A stretch of DNA of 8,321 bases. Source: Bacillota bacterium. GTDB lineage: Bacteria > Bacillota > Clostridia > Oscillospirales > Acutalibacteraceae. Below are positions 5,647-8,321 of this stretch, one piece after another. The notes under the pieces are model-generated. The model did no database searches. It was not told the origin of the DNA and worked only from the letters and a program-made list of their open reading frames with translations. Made by a program: the position numbers and the translations under genes. The DNA lies in the NCBI GenBank assembly GCA_023420245.1, contig JAEZWL010000215.1, forward strand, positions 1 to 8,321, written 5' to 3'. Every line of letters begins with the position of its first letter. Position 1 is the stretch's first letter.

Positions 5647-6960
5647 TTACAATAATCGCTTGGAATGGAAAAGCTTTTCAATCGTTTTAACAACAGCGTC
5701 GCTGTCGCAGCTACCGATTATCGCGGGGGCGGCTTCCTTCAGGGCTTCAGTCGCGTTCGCTACCGCATAGCCGTAGTCGGCATCCTCAATCATGGCAATG
5801 TCGCTTTCCGCGTTTCCAAAAGCGACGGTTCGTTCTGCCGAAAACAGCTTGCTAAGCTCAAACATCGCGTTTGCTTTGGTTGCCTCAGAGCTGTAAATAT
5901 CAAGGATTTCATATCCCTCGCTGTTCGCTTCGCAGGCGATGTGGATTTTGTCCCGGCATTTCAGCTCCATAATGCCCGAGACCAGTGCTTTAACCGACTC
6001 CTGCGTATCCACCGCCCGAAAATAAATTACGTCGCGGTTTTTCGGCAAAGGGCTGTATATATAGTTTTTCAGCGGCTTGAGCTTGTTTTCTTCCAACAAT
6101 CTTTCTTCTGCCGGGTTAGTAAAATCCCCGTAGTAAATATGCAGAATGCCATGAACAACGGTATGCGCGAAGCAATTCTTTCCGTGTTTTTGAAAGACGG
6201 ACAAAATCTCCGCAGCGTCGTTGCAGGGAATCGTTTTACAGGACAGGTAGGCTTTGGCGTTCAAATCGTAAAGCGCGGCGCCGTTCAGGGTGATAATCGG
6301 TATATTCAGGTGAATCCCGCTTAAAATAGGTGCGACGGAGGCAGCGGAATGTCCGCTTGCCACAGTAACCGCCGCGCCCTTTTGAATCAGCTGGTTCAGC
6401 TTGATGCGCGTATAGCTGCTGATTTTTCCGTTGGAGCCGGTCAGAGTTCCGTCCAGGTCGCTCACAAATAGGAGCCGGAGATTTTTGTGCTTTGGCAGGT
6501 GGAAGGCGTTCACACCCAGCGAAACGAATATGCCGATGAGCGTATCCAGAATACGGTTTAACGCGAATAAATACGGATTTGCGTCCAAGCCGTGCGATAC
6601 GGTAATACTCATGAATACCACGCAGGCGATATAGGCGGCGGAGGGCTTCTTCAGAAGAACGGTGGAGTAGATGAGCGGGATGATGACCGCAGAAATGAGC
6701 AGATATTTCAAAAGGGGGTACTGCGGCGGGATAAACTCCTTTTCAATGAGCATCACAAGCATACCCGCCGTACCGCCGATCAGCGAACCGACCGTGCGGT
6801 TCAGAGCCACCCTCCAGCTGTGAGAAACATAGGGCTGCATGCAGAGCACCGCTGCAATCGCGGAGTAAAAAGGAATCCCATCGCCCCGGAGCATATAGAT
6901 CAGAAAGCAGAAAAATACGGCGACGGATGATTTAATAATTCTCATTCCGATTTTTGGCAT
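5647..6960 (-). CDS. FUSC/ArAE-like membrane domain fused to HAD-superfamily (Cof-type) phosphatase
   Basis: Two-domain protein of 437 residues. Residues 1-155 contain about five or six hydrophobic helices and the FUSC/aromatic-acid-exporter-like pattern FYSAIAAVLCMQPYVSHS (31-48) and LNRTVGSLIGGTAG (53-66), with a second NRILDTLIGI at 135-144. Residues 163-437 are a Cof-type HAD phosphatase: motif I DLDGT (168-172, nucleophile D168), motif II with S202 (VASGHS), a large cap domain, motif III K362 and motif IV GNAESD (382-387). The usual motif IV is GDxxND, so the first metal-binding Asp is Asn here, which may lower or change activity. HAD enzymes of this type remove phosphate from small metabolites; the membrane part may anchor it or move a related compound. 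ATG at 6958-6960, with AGAGG 7 nt upstream. A TGCTAAAAT extended -10 near 6996-7004 is a weak promoter candidate. Substrate unknown. Confidence 0.88.
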   Translation of the reverse strand: MPKIGMRIIKSSVAVFFCFLIYMLRGDGIPFYSAIAAVLCMQPYVSHSWRVALNRTVGSLIGGTAGMLVMLIEKEFIPPQYPLLKYLLISAVIIPLIYSTVLLKKPSAAYIACVVFMSITVSHGLDANPYLFALNRILDTLIGIFVSLGVNAFHLPKHKNLRLLFVSDLDGTLTGSNGKISSYTRIKLNQLIQKGAAVTVASGHSAASVAPILSGIHLNIPIITLNGAALYDLNAKAYLSCKTIPCNDAAEILSVFQKHGKNCFAHTVVHGILHIYYGDFTNPAEERLLEENKLKPLKNYIYSPLPKNRDVIYFRAVDTQESVKALVSGIMELKCRDKIHIACEANSEGYEILDIYSSEATKANAMFELSKLFSAERTVAFGNAESDIAMIEDADYGYAVANATEALKEAAPAIIGSCDSDAVVKTIEKLFHSKRLL

Positions 6961-7011
6961 AGCGTTTCCTCTTTATGGCGTTTTAAAGTATATTTTAGCA
7001 TAAAAAATTCG

Positions 7012-7209
7012 GGTACAGTTTCGATAATATTAAAATAGCAAAAACTTAAAACTGTATCAAAGAGCCGGCATCGCCGGAAAAGGCGTGAAGTCGTGGTTTT
7101 TTCTTGAAGTGACTGTCGCGACATGCTATAATAAAATGGATTTTAGGTAACTGTATCAGAATAAATTCTGGAATGCCGCTTTTTCGTATGCGATGGTGTA
7201 GGCTGTACC
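7012..7209. promoter_or_regulatory. Cluster of four CTGTAYC boxes (candidate operator sites)
   Basis: Between the diverging FUSC-HAD and miaB genes the 7-mer CTGTA(C/T)C occurs at 7012-7018 (minus strand), 7052-7058, 7151-7157 and 7203-7209 (plus strand). The first two form an inverted pair, TACAGTTT (7014-7021) and AAACTGTA (7049-7056). The second and third share the longer AACTGTATCA. The third is 19 bp after the -10 of the rightward promoter. This looks like binding sites for one regulator, which I cannot name and which is not encoded in the window. Confidence 0.4.
7104..7132 (+). promoter_or_regulatory. Strong rightward promoter with palindrome in the spacer
   Basis: TTGAAG (7104-7109), 17 bp, then consensus TATAAT (7127-7132) with TGC in front (extended -10). 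The spacer contains the perfect 10-bp palindrome TGTCGCGACA (7113-7122... read within GACTGTCGCGACATGC), a possible operator. The only gene to the right is miaB, 309 nt after the predicted start site; in between is the repeat at 7225-7383. A short unrecognised RNA is an alternative product. Confidence 0.65.
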
Positions 7210-7224
7210 GGTTATTATTTGTTT

Positions 7225-7383
7225 TATAGTCGATTAATTTTAAAAGCTGCTAAGAATTTGCGAGGATATTTTTCGTGACGCAAGGCGGACGACGAAGCCA
7301 GACTGGCGCCTGGCGAGTAGGACAACGCAGCAGCACGGAAAATAAACCGCAAAGACTGGTTGGTTTTGAGTTAATTGACTATA
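7225..7383 (+). repeat. 159-bp palindromic MITE-like repeat with terminal inverted repeats
   Basis: The ends are TATAGTCGATTAA (7225-7237) and TTAATTGACTATA (7371-7383), inverted with one mismatch. The symmetry goes on inwards: TTTGCGAGGATATTTTTCGTG-like left arm (7257-7277) against CACGGAAAAT, AAACCGCAAA (7334-7353). Inside lies a GC-rich core with GCCAG/CTGGC arms. There is no open reading frame. TA at both outer ends would fit a TA target duplication as in IS630/Tc1-type elements (inference). A shorter copy lies at 5520-5639 in the opposite orientation. Transcribed from the upstream promoter, it would fold into a long hairpin in the miaB leader. Confidence 0.7.
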
Positions 7384-7447
7384 TTATCTGAAAATTACCG
7401 CCGAATCAATATAGATATGATCCTGATCATGATGGAGGGATATCCTT

Positions 7448-8321
7448 TTGACAGATAAAAACCAGATTCCAGCCGCCCCGCCGCGCCCGCAGTCCGATTA
7501 CCTCAGCGATGTGGCGGAAATTATGGCGATTCGGGCGCGCGGCGCTGTTCCAATGGCGTTTGTGCACACCTATGGCTGTCAGCAGAATGTGGCGGACGGC
7601 GAGAAGATAAAAGGTCAGCTCGAGGAAATGGGCTTTTCTTTTACCGATAACGAAGAAGAAGCCGACCTCATCATTTTCAATACCTGCGCCGTACGGGAGC
7701 ACGCGGAGGACCGGGTGTTCGGAAATGTGGGTGCACTCAAAAACGTAAAGAACCGCAACCCGTCCCTGATTATCGGTCTCTGCGGCTGTATGATGGAGCA
7801 GGAGCATGTTGCCGAGCGGATTAAAAAGAGCTTTCCGTTTGTGAATCTCGTTTTTGGTACGCATGTCATCCATAAATTGCCGGAGCTATTGTATACCGCT
7901 ATAACAGACGGCCGCCGCGTGTTTGCGCGCGGGGACGACAGTGAGGACAAGCAGATTGTCGAGGGGCTGCCGATACACCGAGACGGAACCGCAAAGGCAT
8001 GGCTCACGGTGATGTACGGGTGCGACAATTTCTGCTCCTACTGCATCGTGCCTTACGTTCGCGGCAGGGAGCGCAGCCGCGCGCCGGAGGCGGTTCTCGA
8101 AGAATTCAAAAGCCTTGTGCGGGCGGGCTACAAGGATATTACCCTGCTCGGTCAGAACGTCAATTCCTACGGAAAGGGGCTTGAAAACTCGATCAGCTTT
8201 TCCGAGCTGCTTCGAATGCTCGACGCGGTTGACGGCGATTACCGGATTCGTTTCATGACTTCCCACCCGAAGGACGCGACCCGCGAGCTAATCGATACCA
8301 TCGCGCAAAGCAGGCATATCA
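7448..8321 (+). CDS. miaB: tRNA (N6-isopentenyladenosine-37 C2) methylthiotransferase MiaB, 3' end beyond window
   Basis: Radical-SAM enzyme with two iron-sulfur clusters that adds a methylthio group to i6A37 of tRNAs reading UNN codons; cytoplasmic. 291 codons are present, about two thirds of a usual MiaB; the frame runs off the window end. Seen: the N-terminal MTTase domain with its three cluster cysteines in HTYGCQQN (C44), FNTCAVRE (C80) and GLCGCM (C114), then the radical-SAM motif YGCDNFCSYCIVPYVRGRERSR with C192, C196 and C199, and GQNVNSYG near 237-244. The NTCAVRE/RGRERSR/GQNVNSYG set favours MiaB over RimO or MtaB. The start is TTG at 7448-7450, because GGAGGG (7434-7439) lies 8 nt upstream and upstream ATGs are out of frame; the first in-frame ATG (7523 region) is only a few codons before the conserved domain and lacks this support. 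In many Firmicutes miaB is followed by mutS; that cannot be seen here. Confidence 0.96.
   Translation, partial: MTDKNQIPAAPPRPQSDYLSDVAEIMAIRARGAVPMAFVHTYGCQQNVADGEKIKGQLEEMGFSFTDNEEEADLIIFNTCAVREHAEDRVFGNVGALKNVKNRNPSLIIGLCGCMMEQEHVAERIKKSFPFVNLVFGTHVIHKLPELLYTAITDGRRVFARGDDSEDKQIVEGLPIHRDGTAKAWLTVMYGCDNFCSYCIVPYVRGRERSRAPEAVLEEFKSLVRAGYKDITLLGQNVNSYGKGLENSISFSELLRMLDAVDGDYRIRFMTSHPKDATRELIDTIAQSRHI

Larger units (their letters stand above)
6961..7447. other. 487-bp gene-free stretch between FUSC-HAD and miaB
   Basis: No credible coding region is present on either strand. It holds, in order: a possible weak leftward promoter for the FUSC-HAD gene, the CTGTAYC box cluster, a small GC hairpin CCGGC-ATC-GCCGG (7065-7077), the rightward promoter at 7104-7132, a CAGAAT-AA-ATTCTG hairpin (7157-7170 region), the 159-bp palindromic repeat and the miaB ribosome binding site. 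Confidence 0.7.

Noticed and set aside
5665..6324. Plus-strand 219-residue open frame
   Set aside because: It lies entirely antisense to the HAD domain, which has clear family motifs; this frame has no recognisable motif or ribosome binding site.
6942..7124. Minus-strand 60-residue frame upstream of the FUSC-HAD gene
   Set aside because: It covers the promoter and operator-like boxes, has low-complexity composition and no credible ribosome binding site.
7427..8266. Three minus-strand open frames of 126-148 residues
   Set aside because: They are antisense to miaB, whose cysteine motifs are unmistakable; GC-rich codons make long shadow frames common.

Overview
The window looks like a chromosomal segment of a low-to-mid GC Firmicute, most likely a clostridial gut-type organism (Oscillospirales/Ruminococcaceae is a guess). 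The reasons are the Bacillus/Clostridium-type aspartokinase, strong AAGGAGG-like ribosome binding sites with several TTG starts, canonical sigma-A promoters, CCA-encoding tRNA genes and the style of the mobile-element remnants. Species cannot be told from this sequence alone.

Layout, left to right. (1) A complete aspartate kinase gene (37-1257, +) with an internal in-frame start preceded by a perfect Shine-Dalgarno sequence, then a hairpin terminator. (2) tRNA-Pro(GGG) (1385-1460, +) with its own promoter and a perfect 19-bp terminator hairpin. (3) An AT-richer accessory island between two tRNA genes (about 1511-4050). It holds the C-terminal remnant of a tyrosine recombinase pointing at tRNA-Pro, two overlapping small orphan genes, and an AIPR-family (abortive infection phage resistance) gene on the minus strand that is split by a frameshift near 3590. 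(4) tRNA-Ala(GGC) (4161-4236, -) with promoter and a downstream hairpin. (5) An AEC-family permease (4434-5357, -) driven by a near-perfect promoter about 112 nt upstream of the predicted transcript start to ATG. (6) A membrane FUSC/ArAE-like domain fused to a HAD phosphatase domain (5647-6960, -). (7) A 487-bp gene-free stretch with a strong rightward promoter, repeated CTGTAYC boxes and a 159-bp palindromic repeat. (8) miaB (7448 to beyond the window end, +), starting at TTG.

The most notable points are as follows. The defence gene AIPR is almost intact (about 576 codons if 2 bp are removed), sitting in a tRNA-bounded insertion site with integrase debris. A palindromic MITE-like repeat is present twice in opposite orientation (7225-7383, and a shorter copy at 5520-5639), not explained by any gene. 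The aspartokinase has an internal start at codon 246, matching the known two-subunit arrangement of Bacillus aspartokinase II. The HAD half of the fusion protein has Asn in place of the usual first Asp of motif IV. I found no CRISPR array, and I see no convincing evidence of a wholly new multi-gene system. The repeat family and the promoter/box cluster upstream of miaB are the least explained parts.
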